DNA of 64,000 nucleotides, from contig JBAROV010000240.1 of NCBI GenBank assembly GCA_049642465.1, forward strand, positions 1 through 64,000. Direction: 5' to 3'. The notes under the pieces were generated by a model. The model saw only the letters and a program-made list of their open reading frames with translations, searched no databases and was not told where the DNA came from. Origin of the DNA: CAWDPQ01 sp049642465. GTDB taxonomy: Bacteria; Acidobacteriota; Vicinamibacteria; Vicinamibacterales; 2-12-FULL-66-21. The translations under genes were made by a program, and so were the position numbers. Positions within the stretch are counted from its first letter, which is position 1, and every line of letters begins with the position of its first letter. This document shows, piece after piece, positions 1 to 8,002 of this stretch.

Positions 1-68
1 GCCCCGAGCCCCTAGCCCCGAGCCCCGAGCCCCGAGCCCCGAGCCCCGAGCCCCGAGCCCCGAGCCCC
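1..68. repeat. CCCCGAG heptamer tandem array
   Basis: About nine near-perfect copies of the 7-bp unit CCCCGAG run from the window edge to the stop codon of the permease gene at 69-71. One unit is altered (a CCCCTAG). The array may extend beyond the window. Degenerate relatives of the same unit occur at about 10546-10571 and 61211-61240, so this is a dispersed family rather than a single microsatellite. Confidence 0.9.
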
Positions 69-1028
69 TTATTCTCCCCGCTTCAGCAGCAGCTGATCCG
101 TGACGACGATAATGATCACCGCGAGGCCGACGATCGCTCGATCGTAAAACGTGGCCCCCGGGATCTGCGGCAGCGCGTTACGCAAGACGCCGAAAATCAA
201 GGTGCCGAGCACGGCGCCGAGCACCGAGCCGCGCCCTCCGGAAAGGCTTGCACCGCCGACCACGGCAGACGCGATGATATCGAGTTCGTAACCCGTCGCA
301 AGATCGGCTTTCCCCTGGCCCTGCACGAGCGCGAGGACGACCCCGGCGACCGCCGCCAGCAATCCACTCAGGAGATACACCGACGTCTTCACGCGGCCAA
401 CCGCAATACCCGAAAAGAGCGCCGCCGTCTCGTTCCCGCCGACAGCGAATATCGCCCGGCCCCACTGCAGTCGCGTCATCAGGACCTGAAAAACGATTGC
501 CAGAACAATCATGATGAGCGGCGCGACCCAGTCGGCCGGGAGCCCCAACGGCCGCCATCCGCCAATTAGTTTGCTCGAGAGATCGAAATAGCGGCCTTCA
601 GTGATGATGAAGGCGGCACCGCGGGTGAGGCCCATAATGCCCAGTGTGGCAATGAACGGCGGAAGCCCGACGAGCACGATCAGTACTGAGCTGAGCACGC
701 CAGCCACGAATCCGACGCCGAGCGCCGCCGCCATCGCTATCTCGAGCGGCCATGCCGAATCCACGAACAGGACCCCGCAGATGACGCTGGCCAGCGCGAT
801 GATCGACCCGGGCGCGAGATCGATTCCACCGGAAATGATGACCACGGCGGCGCCGACCGCGGCGATTCCATAGATCGACGAGTACTTGAGGATGAGCAGC
901 GCGTTTTCGAGATTGAGAAACGGATGCGAGCGGTTTCCGTCCGGCCAGAGATACCAACCGAAAAACGCGATTTCGAGGATCAGGATGACGACGGTGCTGA
1001 GTTCCCGAACGTGCCAGAACCGTTTCAC
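69..1028 (-). CDS. sugar ABC transporter permease (RbsC/RhaP family)
   Basis: This is a 319-residue polytopic membrane protein of the BPD_transp_2 family, which forms the inner-membrane channel of ribose-, rhamnose- or xylose-type importers. Hydrophobic helices fill nearly the whole length, beginning about residue 10. The conserved IISGGIDLAPGSI segment lies near residues 64-76, and a Gly-rich SLSGGRGSVLGAVLGTL segment lies near residues 258-274. The start is GTG at 1028, and the reading frame overlaps the stop of the upstream ATPase gene by 4 bp (GTGA), which indicates translational coupling. No periplasmic binding-protein gene is visible, so it may lie elsewhere or left of the window. Substrate cannot be fixed from sequence; a pentose or deoxyhexose is inferred from the neighbours. 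Confidence 0.92.
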   Translation of the reverse strand: MKRFWHVRELSTVVILILEIAFFGWYLWPDGNRSHPFLNLENALLILKYSSIYGIAAVGAAVVIISGGIDLAPGSIIALASVICGVLFVDSAWPLEIAMAAALGVGFVAGVLSSVLIVLVGLPPFIATLGIMGLTRGAAFIITEGRYFDLSSKLIGGWRPLGLPADWVAPLIMIVLAIVFQVLMTRLQWGRAIFAVGGNETAALFSGIAVGRVKTSVYLLSGLLAAVAGVVLALVQGQGKADLATGYELDIIASAVVGGASLSGGRGSVLGAVLGTLIFGVLRNALPQIPGATFYDRAIVGLAVIIIVVTDQLLLKRGE

Positions 1029-2512
1029 GATGCGTCCCTGAACTCGTGCGTCGCGAGGCGCATCACCGCTTCTTCGTTGGCGTCCGCTCCAAGTTCTCCC
1101 TGTAACCGCCCCTCACGCATCACGAGGATGCGGTTGCAGAGCGCCAGCACCTCGGGAAGGTCGCTCGACACCACGAGGCAACCGAGTCCGTTCGCCGCCT
1201 GTTGCCTGACGATTTCGTGGATTTCGAACTTGGCACCGACGTCCACGCCTTTGGTTGGTTCATCGAGCAGCAGCACGCGTGGGGAAGTGGCCAGCCATTT
1301 TGCGAGCACGACTTTCTGCTGATTCCCGCCGCTAAGGGCATCCGGCAACGCGTCAATGCTGGGTGCCTTGATGCGCCACGACCGAAGCAGCCCTTCTGCC
1401 TCTCGTCGCTCAGCGCCTGGCCTGATCATGACGGCACCCGCCGCCGTGCGCCCCGGGAGCACGAGGTTGTGCCTGACTGCCAGGTTGAAGAACAATCCCT
1501 GCCGCTGCCGTTCCTCCGGCACGAGCGCGATGCCCGCTCTCGCGGCGTCGCGACCCGAACGAATGCGTGCGAGACGCCCGGACACGAGCACGGTTCCTCG
1601 ATCCGGCGGGTAGAGACCGAAAATCGTTTCGAGCAACTCCGATCGTCCAGAACCCACGAGGCCGAACAGTCCGACGATGTCGCCTGGTTGGACTGTGAGC
1701 GTGACGTCGCGGAACCATGGGCGGCGAGTCAGGCCCCGCAGTTCGAGCACGGGTGGTCCGCCGGCCGGCGCGGCATGTTCAGCGCGGGGCGGCAAGTCTC
1801 GTCCGACCATGGCCGCGACGATTCGCTGCGGTGTGACCTCTGTGCGATTGAAGGTGCCAACGTAGGCCCCATCGCGCAGCACCGTGATCCGATCGCACAG
1901 TCGAAACACTTCGGGCAATCGGTGCGACACATACAACAGCGTCGTCCCCCGCTGCTTGAGTGTGTCGAGCACGGCAAAAAGGTGATCGGCTTCAGCGTCG
2001 GTCAACGACGTTGTCGGTTCGTCGAGGACGAGAATCCGACACTCGAATGCCAGCGCCCGAGCAACCTGCAACAATTGACGATGGGCCGCTGACAGCATTT
2101 CCGCCCTGGCGTCGGGATCGATTCGGAGGTGCAACTGCGCCAGCAATTCGCGCGTGCGTGCGCGCATGTCCCGTTCGCGCAACTGCCCGCCGCGGACGAT
2201 CTCGCGCCCGGCGAAGATGTTGCCGGTGACCGTGAGGTTCGGAAAACTCAACATCTCCTGGTAGACCATTCCGATGCCGCGTTCGAGCGCGTCGCGCGGT
2301 GTCGCGAGGTGAAGCGGAACGCCGTGCCAGGCGAGGGCGCCTTCATCAGGGTGCAGAATTCCGGCGAGGATTTTCAAAAGAGTGGATTTACCCGCGCCGT
2401 TCTCGCCGACGAGTGCATGGGTTTCACCCTCGGCCACCGAAAACGACACGCTGCGGAGAGCCCGTACCGCCGCGAAAGATTTGCTGATTTGCTGGAATTC
2501 GAGCCCGCTCAT
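1025..2512 (-). CDS. sugar ABC transporter ATP-binding protein (RbsA/MglA/RhaT type, two ABC domains)
   Basis: This 495-residue protein carries two fused nucleotide-binding domains, as usual for CUT2-class sugar importers. The first has a canonical Walker A, GENGAGKS (residues 36-43). The second has a degenerate P-loop, GLVGSGRSE, as is standard for RbsA-like proteins. The C-terminal domain has a clear LSGGNQQK signature and a Walker B LLLDEPTKGVDVG. It energises uptake through the overlapping downstream permease. The two genes form a two-gene operon transcribed leftward. Start ATG at 2512; the 148-bp gap to the divergent epimerase gene must hold its promoter. Confidence 0.95.
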   Translation of the reverse strand: MSGLEFQQISKSFAAVRALRSVSFSVAEGETHALVGENGAGKSTLLKILAGILHPDEGALAWHGVPLHLATPRDALERGIGMVYQEMLSFPNLTVTGNIFAGREIVRGGQLRERDMRARTRELLAQLHLRIDPDARAEMLSAAHRQLLQVARALAFECRILVLDEPTTSLTDAEADHLFAVLDTLKQRGTTLLYVSHRLPEVFRLCDRITVLRDGAYVGTFNRTEVTPQRIVAAMVGRDLPPRAEHAAPAGGPPVLELRGLTRRPWFRDVTLTVQPGDIVGLFGLVGSGRSELLETIFGLYPPDRGTVLVSGRLARIRSGRDAARAGIALVPEERQRQGLFFNLAVRHNLVLPGRTAAGAVMIRPGAERREAEGLLRSWRIKAPSIDALPDALSGGNQQKVVLAKWLATSPRVLLLDEPTKGVDVGAKFEIHEIVRQQAANGLGCLVVSSDLPEVLALCNRILVMREGRLQGELGADANEEAVMRLATHEFRDAS

Positions 2513-2523
2513 CCTTCAAAACC

Positions 2524-2614
2524 GGGGGGCTTCGCCCCGCCGGACCCCCCACCGCCGTCGCTCGCGGGGGCCCCATGCCCCGCTCCGCTCCGGCGCCGCT
2601 TCCAAAGTGGAAGC
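2524..2614. promoter_or_regulatory. divergent intergenic region with two hairpins
   Basis: Between the divergent transporter and epimerase genes there is a GC hairpin GGGGC-TTC-GCCCC (2526-2538) and a perfect 7-bp inverted repeat GCTTCCA-AAG-TGGAAGC (2598-2614). The second lies 46 bp before the epimerase ATG. It could be an operator for a regulator such as the nearby LacI protein, or simply a structured leader. No convincing -35/-10 pair was found. Confidence 0.4.
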
Positions 2615-2660
2615 CCGAACAATGTTACGCTACCGGCCTTCACGTTTAGCGGAGTCGCTC

Positions 2661-3803
2661 ATGCCACGTGGATATGCTGCCGTTCTGTGTGTCGTTGCGG
2701 GTCTGATCGCTGATCTGGACGCGCGGAGGCCGTTGTTGCTGCAGAAGAGCGGAGTCAGCAAGTCGTCATTTGGCTCGGTACCCGACGCCGGGGCCGTCGA
2801 CATGTTTACGCTGACCAACGCGAACGGCGTCGAGATTCGGGCGATCACGTATGGCGCAATCATTACCTCGATTCGTGTGCCGGACCGCGCCGGTCGATTC
2901 GCGGATGTCGTACTTGGCTTCGACAACCTCGACGGCTATTTGAAGGGGCATCCCTACTTTGGCACCGTCGTCGGGCGCTACGGCAATCGGATTGCGGGCG
3001 GGAGGTTCACGCTCAACGGCCAGGTCTACAAGCTGGCGCAGAACAACGGGCCCAATCACTTGCACGGCGGCAACAAGGGCTTCGACAAGTACCTGTGGAA
3101 GGGGGAACCACTCGGGAACGGCCGGGGCGTCGCGTTCAGCCGGACCAGCCCGGACGGAGAAGAAGGATATCCCGGCAACCTTACCGCGCGCGTGTCGTAC
3201 ACGCTGACCGACAAGAACGAGCTAATCGTTGACTATCACGTGTCGACCGACAAGGCGACGCCGGTCAACCTTACGCAGCATAGCTATTTCAATCTGTCAG
3301 GCGATCCGTCCACGACGATTCTCGGGCACCAGTTGACGCTCGACGCGGATCGGTATACGCCGGTAGACGCGACACTGATTCCGACCGGAGCCCTTGCTCC
3401 GGTGCAAGGGACGCCGTTCGACTTTCGCAAACCCACCGCGATTGGTGCGCGAATCGACCAACGGCACGAGCAACTGATGTTCGGCCGCGGCTACGATCAC
3501 AACTGGGTGCTGAATCGGAAGGGAAGTCAGCCGGGGTTTGCCGCGCGGCTGCTGGATCCGACGAGCGGACGCACGCTCGACGTATCCACGACAGAACCCG
3601 GTGTGCAGTTCTACACGGGCAACTTCCTCGACGGCACCATCAAGGGAAAGGGCGGCCAGGTCTACAACCAGCGTGCGGGTCTCTGCCTCGAGACGCAGCA
3701 TTTTCCGGATTCGCCGAACAAGCCCACGTTCCCCTCGTCGATAGTGCAGCCGGGCAAGGACTATCGAACGACGACCGTGTTCACGTTTGGCGTCGCGCGG
3801 TAG
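2661..3803 (+). CDS. galM: secreted aldose 1-epimerase (galactose mutarotase)
   Basis: The product interconverts alpha and beta anomers of hexoses and pentoses, feeding kinases specific for one anomer. The 380-residue frame from ATG 2661 has the family residues: His135 in NHLHGGNKGFDK, His207 in LTQHSYFNLSG, and the catalytic Glu344 in GLCLETQHFPDSPN. A hydrophobic N-terminus (residues 5-18) suggests export, which is frequent for mutarotases encoded in polysaccharide loci. An alternative in-frame ATG at 2622 would add 13 residues ahead of the signal-like segment, so 2661 is preferred. The stop is followed directly by the GH39 gene (ATG 21 bp later), consistent with one transcript. Confidence 0.93.
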   Translation: MPRGYAAVLCVVAGLIADLDARRPLLLQKSGVSKSSFGSVPDAGAVDMFTLTNANGVEIRAITYGAIITSIRVPDRAGRFADVVLGFDNLDGYLKGHPYFGTVVGRYGNRIAGGRFTLNGQVYKLAQNNGPNHLHGGNKGFDKYLWKGEPLGNGRGVAFSRTSPDGEEGYPGNLTARVSYTLTDKNELIVDYHVSTDKATPVNLTQHSYFNLSGDPSTTILGHQLTLDADRYTPVDATLIPTGALAPVQGTPFDFRKPTAIGARIDQRHEQLMFGRGYDHNWVLNRKGSQPGFAARLLDPTSGRTLDVSTTEPGVQFYTGNFLDGTIKGKGGQVYNQRAGLCLETQHFPDSPNKPTFPSSIVQPGKDYRTTTVFTFGVAR

Positions 3804-3824
3804 TTGATCGCCGATCTGATTCTC

Positions 3825-5525
3825 ATGTCACTTTTCACATCAGTTGGGCGGCGACTGCTGGTCCTCGCGATCTCATGTCTCGCGCTCTGGAACTCGCCCG
3901 GGACGCAGGTCTCCTCCGTCACGCTGGGCGTCGACGCTGGACGGTCGCTCGGGCCGATGACGCCGATGTGGGCGTTTTTCGGCTACGACGAGCCGAATTA
4001 CACCTACATGAAGGACGGACAGAAGCTGCTGTCCGAATTGGCGGCGCTAAGTCCCGTCCCGGTTTTCGTGCGGACCCACAATCTGCTGACATCGGGCGAT
4101 GGCACGCCGGCTCTGAAATGGGGATCGACGAACGCGTACACCGAGCGGGCCGACGGGACGCCTCACTACGACTGGACGATCGTCGATCGCATTTTCGACA
4201 CCTACATCAAGCGCAAGATGAAGCCGCTCGTTGAAATTGGCTTCATGCCGGAAGCGCTGTCGACGAAACCGATTCCGTATCGGCACGATTGGGCGCCCGG
4301 TCTCAACTACAACCGCATCTACACCGGTTGGGCGTACCCGCCAAAGGATTACAGCAAATGGCGCGATGTGGTTGCCGCGTGGGTGCGCCACTCGGTTGAG
4401 CGCTACGGCAAGCAAGAGGTCGAGGGCTGGTATTGGGAAGTGTGGAACGAACCGGATATCGGGTACTGGCAGGGAACGCCGGAAGAGTTTCAGAAGCTTT
4501 ACGATTACGCAGCGGATGGAGTCAAGCGTGCGCTGCCTTCGGCGCGCATTGGTGGGCCGCACATGACGGGTCCCAATGGCCCCCGCACGCAGAAACTGCT
4601 GCGGGAATTCCTGGAACATTGCCTCCGCGGCACCAATCACGCAACAGGCCAAACCGGTTCGCCCCTCGACTTCGTCGCCTTCCACGCGAAGGGTGCGCCT
4701 CGCGTGGTCGACGGGCACGTGCGGATGGGCATCAGCAACCATCTGCGCGCGATTTCAAACGGCTTCGAAATCGTGGCGTCGTTTCCGGAGCTGCGGAAGA
4801 CGCCAATCATCATAGGTGAGTCGGACCCGGAGGGCTGCGCCGCATGTTCAGTGCGAACCAATCCTGAAAACGCCTACCGGAACGGGACGATGTATTCGAG
4901 TTATACCGCCGCGCAGATCGCGCGGACCTACGAGTTGGCGGATCTTCATGGCGTCAACCTGCTCGGGTCCGTGACGTGGGCATTCGAGTTCGAAGGGCAG
5001 CCGTACTTTGCCGGGTTCCGCGATCTGGCGACCAACGGTATCGATAAGCCGGTCCTCAATGTGTTTCGAATGCTCGGGATGATGGCCGGGGAGCGGTTGC
5101 GGGTCCAGAGTTCCAGCGCGGCAGCGGTACAGGACATCCGCGACAACGGCGTTCGTGCTGGTCCAGATATCTATGCGCTTGCCGCTCGCCGCGGTCGTGA
5201 TGTCGCGGTCCTGCTCTGGAACTATCACGACGACGATCTGCCGGCGCCCGCGGCGGAAGTGGCGGTGAGCATCGACGGCATGGCGACCGGGACGCCAACG
5301 CTCACGCACTACCGTGTGGACGCGCGGCATAGCAACTCGTATGAAGCGTGGAAGAAGATCGGATCGCCGCAGCCGCCTGCAGCCGCGCAGTACGCGCAGC
5401 TGGAGCGCGCAGGCAAGCTGCAGAGGATGGCCGCGCCAGAACGGATCGCCGTGAAGAACGGCCGCCTCGAGCTGGCCGTAACCCTCCCGCGTCAGGCGGT
5501 CTCGCTGCTGAGAATCACCTACTGA
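3825..5525 (+). CDS. GH39 family glycoside hydrolase (beta-xylosidase-like), secreted
   Basis: This 566-residue protein has a signal peptide (hydrophobic residues 11-22) followed by a TIM-barrel clan-A hydrolase. The acid/base residue is Glu209 in WEVWNEPD, and the nucleophile is Glu332 in IIIGESDPEG, both in the positions expected for GH39. Known GH39 members include beta-xylosidases and alpha-iduronidases. Given GH127, GH31 and a xylulokinase-like kinase nearby, xylose or arabinose side-chain cleavage is the best guess. The start is ATG 3825; a TTG at 3804 would place charged residues before the signal peptide and is less likely. It lies in one run with the epimerase gene. Confidence 0.85.
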   Translation: MSLFTSVGRRLLVLAISCLALWNSPGTQVSSVTLGVDAGRSLGPMTPMWAFFGYDEPNYTYMKDGQKLLSELAALSPVPVFVRTHNLLTSGDGTPALKWGSTNAYTERADGTPHYDWTIVDRIFDTYIKRKMKPLVEIGFMPEALSTKPIPYRHDWAPGLNYNRIYTGWAYPPKDYSKWRDVVAAWVRHSVERYGKQEVEGWYWEVWNEPDIGYWQGTPEEFQKLYDYAADGVKRALPSARIGGPHMTGPNGPRTQKLLREFLEHCLRGTNHATGQTGSPLDFVAFHAKGAPRVVDGHVRMGISNHLRAISNGFEIVASFPELRKTPIIIGESDPEGCAACSVRTNPENAYRNGTMYSSYTAAQIARTYELADLHGVNLLGSVTWAFEFEGQPYFAGFRDLATNGIDKPVLNVFRMLGMMAGERLRVQSSSAAAVQDIRDNGVRAGPDIYALAARRGRDVAVLLWNYHDDDLPAPAAEVAVSIDGMATGTPTLTHYRVDARHSNSYEAWKKIGSPQPPAAAQYAQLERAGKLQRMAAPERIAVKNGRLELAVTLPRQAVSLLRITY

Positions 5526-5540
5526 CTTGGCTTCGGGCGT

Positions 5541-5617
5541 CGCAGACCAGCGACCAGCGACTGACGAGCGTCAGACGGACTAGCGACGAGCGACTAGCGA
5601 CTGACAAGCGATAGCGC
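5541..5617 (+). repeat. GCGACYA heptamer repeat locus A
   Basis: Stacked 7-bp units of the type GCGACCA/GCGACTA surround the 14-bp palindrome CTGACGAGCGTCAG and end in GCGACTGACAAGCG. It lies between the convergent ends of the GH39 and ADOP genes, starting 16 bp after the GH39 stop. Three further copies of the same family, in the same orientation, lie at 30073, 35986 and 54486. Confidence 0.85.
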
Positions 5618-5620
5618 CAA

Positions 5621-7954
5621 TTACTCCCGCCGCAACGCGAGCAGTGGATTCACGCGTGTCGCCCAACGCGCCGGCAGCAGAGCGGCAATCACCACAATCA
5701 CAGTCATGAAGACGGCGACCAGCACGAAGATCACCGGATCGGTCGGGCTCACGCCGAAAAGCTGACTTGCAATCACGCGTTGCAGGGCAAGCGCGCCAGC
5801 GATGCCGAGTGCAATCCCCAGCATCGCGGTCCGACTCGCAGTGCCAAGCACCAGCCGCAGCACGTCGCCGGGCTGCGCGCCGAGGGCCATTCGAACGCCG
5901 ATTTCGAACGTGCGAACGCCAACCCAGTGCCGGGTCACGCCGTAGACGCCCACGGCTGCAAGCAGCAGCCCGATGCCGGCGAAGAATCCAATGATTGTCG
6001 TCGTGAACTGCTGCGGCGACACGTAGCTCTTGACCGCCCGTTGCAGGTCGGCGACCCGAACGTCGGGTCCCTTGGGATTGACCGCACGAACCTCGCTTCT
6101 GACAGCCTCCACGATTGCCATCGGATCGCCAGCCGTGCGGATCATCAGCACCGGTTCCATCGCCGGGCTTTGCGCATACGGCCGATATGCCGTCGGCTGC
6201 GGCCCGGCGCCGACGGGATTGCGGACGTTTCCAACGACGCCGATCACGGTGGCCCAAGGGCTGTTGGCATCGTCCGCCTGCAGCTGGATGAGACTTCCAA
6301 GCGGGTCACGATCGCCCCAATATCTCGTCGCGACGATTTCGCTGATGAGTGCGACAGGCGGGGAGCTGACGGTGTCCTGAACGGTGAAGAGCCGTCCCTT
6401 GAGCAGCGGAATACGGACGGCACGGAAATAGTCCGGATTGGCGACGTAGACCTCTGCCCGCGCGCTTTCCTCGGTGCGGCCCTGAAGTGCGAATCGCGCA
6501 CCGCGGACTGCCGGACCGCCGAACGGAAACAGCTGCGGTGCGATTGCGCCGACCGATTCCACGCCCGGAAGACGTTTCGCGCGGTCGATGATCTCTGTGT
6601 ATGCGGCGAACCTCTGCTCCGCAGTCGTGAACAAGGGGGGCTGCAACTCGAACCGCACACGCAGGACGTGATCGGGACTGAATCCCAGATTGGCGTTCTG
6701 CAGGCCGATCAGACTCTTCAGCGTCAGCCCGGCTCCGATGAGGAGCATCAGCGCGAGGGCTACTTCACCGGCGAGCAGCGCCTGTCCGAACCGGTGCCGG
6801 CGAGGCGTCGAATTGCCCGCCTCACGAAGAGCGGAGATCACGTCCGAACGGAGCGAGGTCAGCGCGGGTGCCAATCCAAACAGAAACGTCACGAGGATCG
6901 ATAGTCCGAACGTGAAGAGAAGGACGGTCGCGTCGATCGACAATCCTTCGGCGCCTCGCAGCCGGCGTCCCAGATTGGCGGGCAGTTGAGTCTCCAGCCA
7001 GCCGAGACTCCAGCCTGCAATCAGCAGCCCGAGCGCTCCGCCCATGACAGCAAGGAGCGCGCTTTCTGCCATGAGCTGCCAGAACAATCGAGTGCGTCCG
7101 GCGCCGATCGCGGTTCGAATAGCGAGTTCTCTTCGCCTGGCCGCAGCGCGGACGAGCAGGAGGTTCCCGACATTCGCGCACGTTATCAGCAGCACCATCG
7201 CCACCGTGGCCTGCAGCAGGAGCACCGCGAGGGCATCGGTGTTTCTAAAAGCTTCATCAATGGGGATCACGCGGGTTCTCTCGGTGATGCCCGGGAATGC
7301 GCCCTCGAACCTCTGCGCAATTGCCTGCGCTTCGGCCTGCGCCTGCCTCACGGTGGCGCCCGGCTTGAGCCGGGCAACGATGCGAGTGTCGGGACGAGTT
7401 CCTGGAACGAAGAGATTCCCGTCGCGAACCGAAAACGAGAAGTCGGCGGCGAGAACGCCGACGATCGTGTGTGGCCGGCCGGAAATCGTCAGTACTTGCC
7501 CGATGATGTGTGGATCGCCGGACGTCCGTCGCCAGTAGTCGTACCCTAAAATCACGACGGAGTCTTTCTCGTCGGGGGAAAAGACGCGTCCGATCGCGGG
7601 TTGGACACCAAGCAGTGAAAAAAGATTGGGCGAGACGAAGAAACCGTACATGTTGGTCGCGCCGAGTGGCCCCTGCACCGTGTGGCCCCAGGGAACGGCC
7701 GAGGCGACACCCGACAATGACTGCGCGGTCTGGAACGCTTCGAGAGGTGGGCGTCGCTGCGGCAACGAGATCTCCACCAGTTCATGCGTGTTGCGATAGG
7801 GAAGCGGCCTCAAGAGAAGACTATTGACGACCGCAAACAAGGCACAGTTGGCGCCGATACCAAGGGCCAATGCGAGGACGATCGTGAGGGCGAAGCCCGG
7901 CTGCGCCCTCACGACGCGTGCGGCGTGCCGAAGCGAATCGATAATCGTGCGCAT
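5621..7954 (-). CDS. ADOP family permease (acidobacterial duplicated orphan permease; MacB/FtsX-like)
   Basis: This 777-residue membrane protein has a MacB-type periplasmic core domain and two FtsX permease domains. The N-terminal sequence has the ADOP hallmark: a short soluble lead, a first transmembrane helix near residues 18-45, then NSLLLRPLPYRN. Further TM clusters lie around residues 260-400 and in the last 130 residues. The family is expanded in Acidobacteriota and is called orphan because no ATPase gene accompanies it, which is true here. Its substrate is unknown; related MacB/Lol-type proteins move lipoproteins, peptides or toxins across the periplasm. It lies 48 bp downstream of the GH127 gene on the same strand. 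Confidence 0.92.
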   Translation of the reverse strand: MRTIIDSLRHAARVVRAQPGFALTIVLALALGIGANCALFAVVNSLLLRPLPYRNTHELVEISLPQRRPPLEAFQTAQSLSGVASAVPWGHTVQGPLGATNMYGFFVSPNLFSLLGVQPAIGRVFSPDEKDSVVILGYDYWRRTSGDPHIIGQVLTISGRPHTIVGVLAADFSFSVRDGNLFVPGTRPDTRIVARLKPGATVRQAQAEAQAIAQRFEGAFPGITERTRVIPIDEAFRNTDALAVLLLQATVAMVLLITCANVGNLLLVRAAARRRELAIRTAIGAGRTRLFWQLMAESALLAVMGGALGLLIAGWSLGWLETQLPANLGRRLRGAEGLSIDATVLLFTFGLSILVTFLFGLAPALTSLRSDVISALREAGNSTPRRHRFGQALLAGEVALALMLLIGAGLTLKSLIGLQNANLGFSPDHVLRVRFELQPPLFTTAEQRFAAYTEIIDRAKRLPGVESVGAIAPQLFPFGGPAVRGARFALQGRTEESARAEVYVANPDYFRAVRIPLLKGRLFTVQDTVSSPPVALISEIVATRYWGDRDPLGSLIQLQADDANSPWATVIGVVGNVRNPVGAGPQPTAYRPYAQSPAMEPVLMIRTAGDPMAIVEAVRSEVRAVNPKGPDVRVADLQRAVKSYVSPQQFTTTIIGFFAGIGLLLAAVGVYGVTRHWVGVRTFEIGVRMALGAQPGDVLRLVLGTASRTAMLGIALGIAGALALQRVIASQLFGVSPTDPVIFVLVAVFMTVIVVIAALLPARWATRVNPLLALRRE

Positions 7955-8002
7955 CAGGTGATGTGTTCCCGACTCTTATAGACGCGTGACAGCTCCGCAA
8001 TG

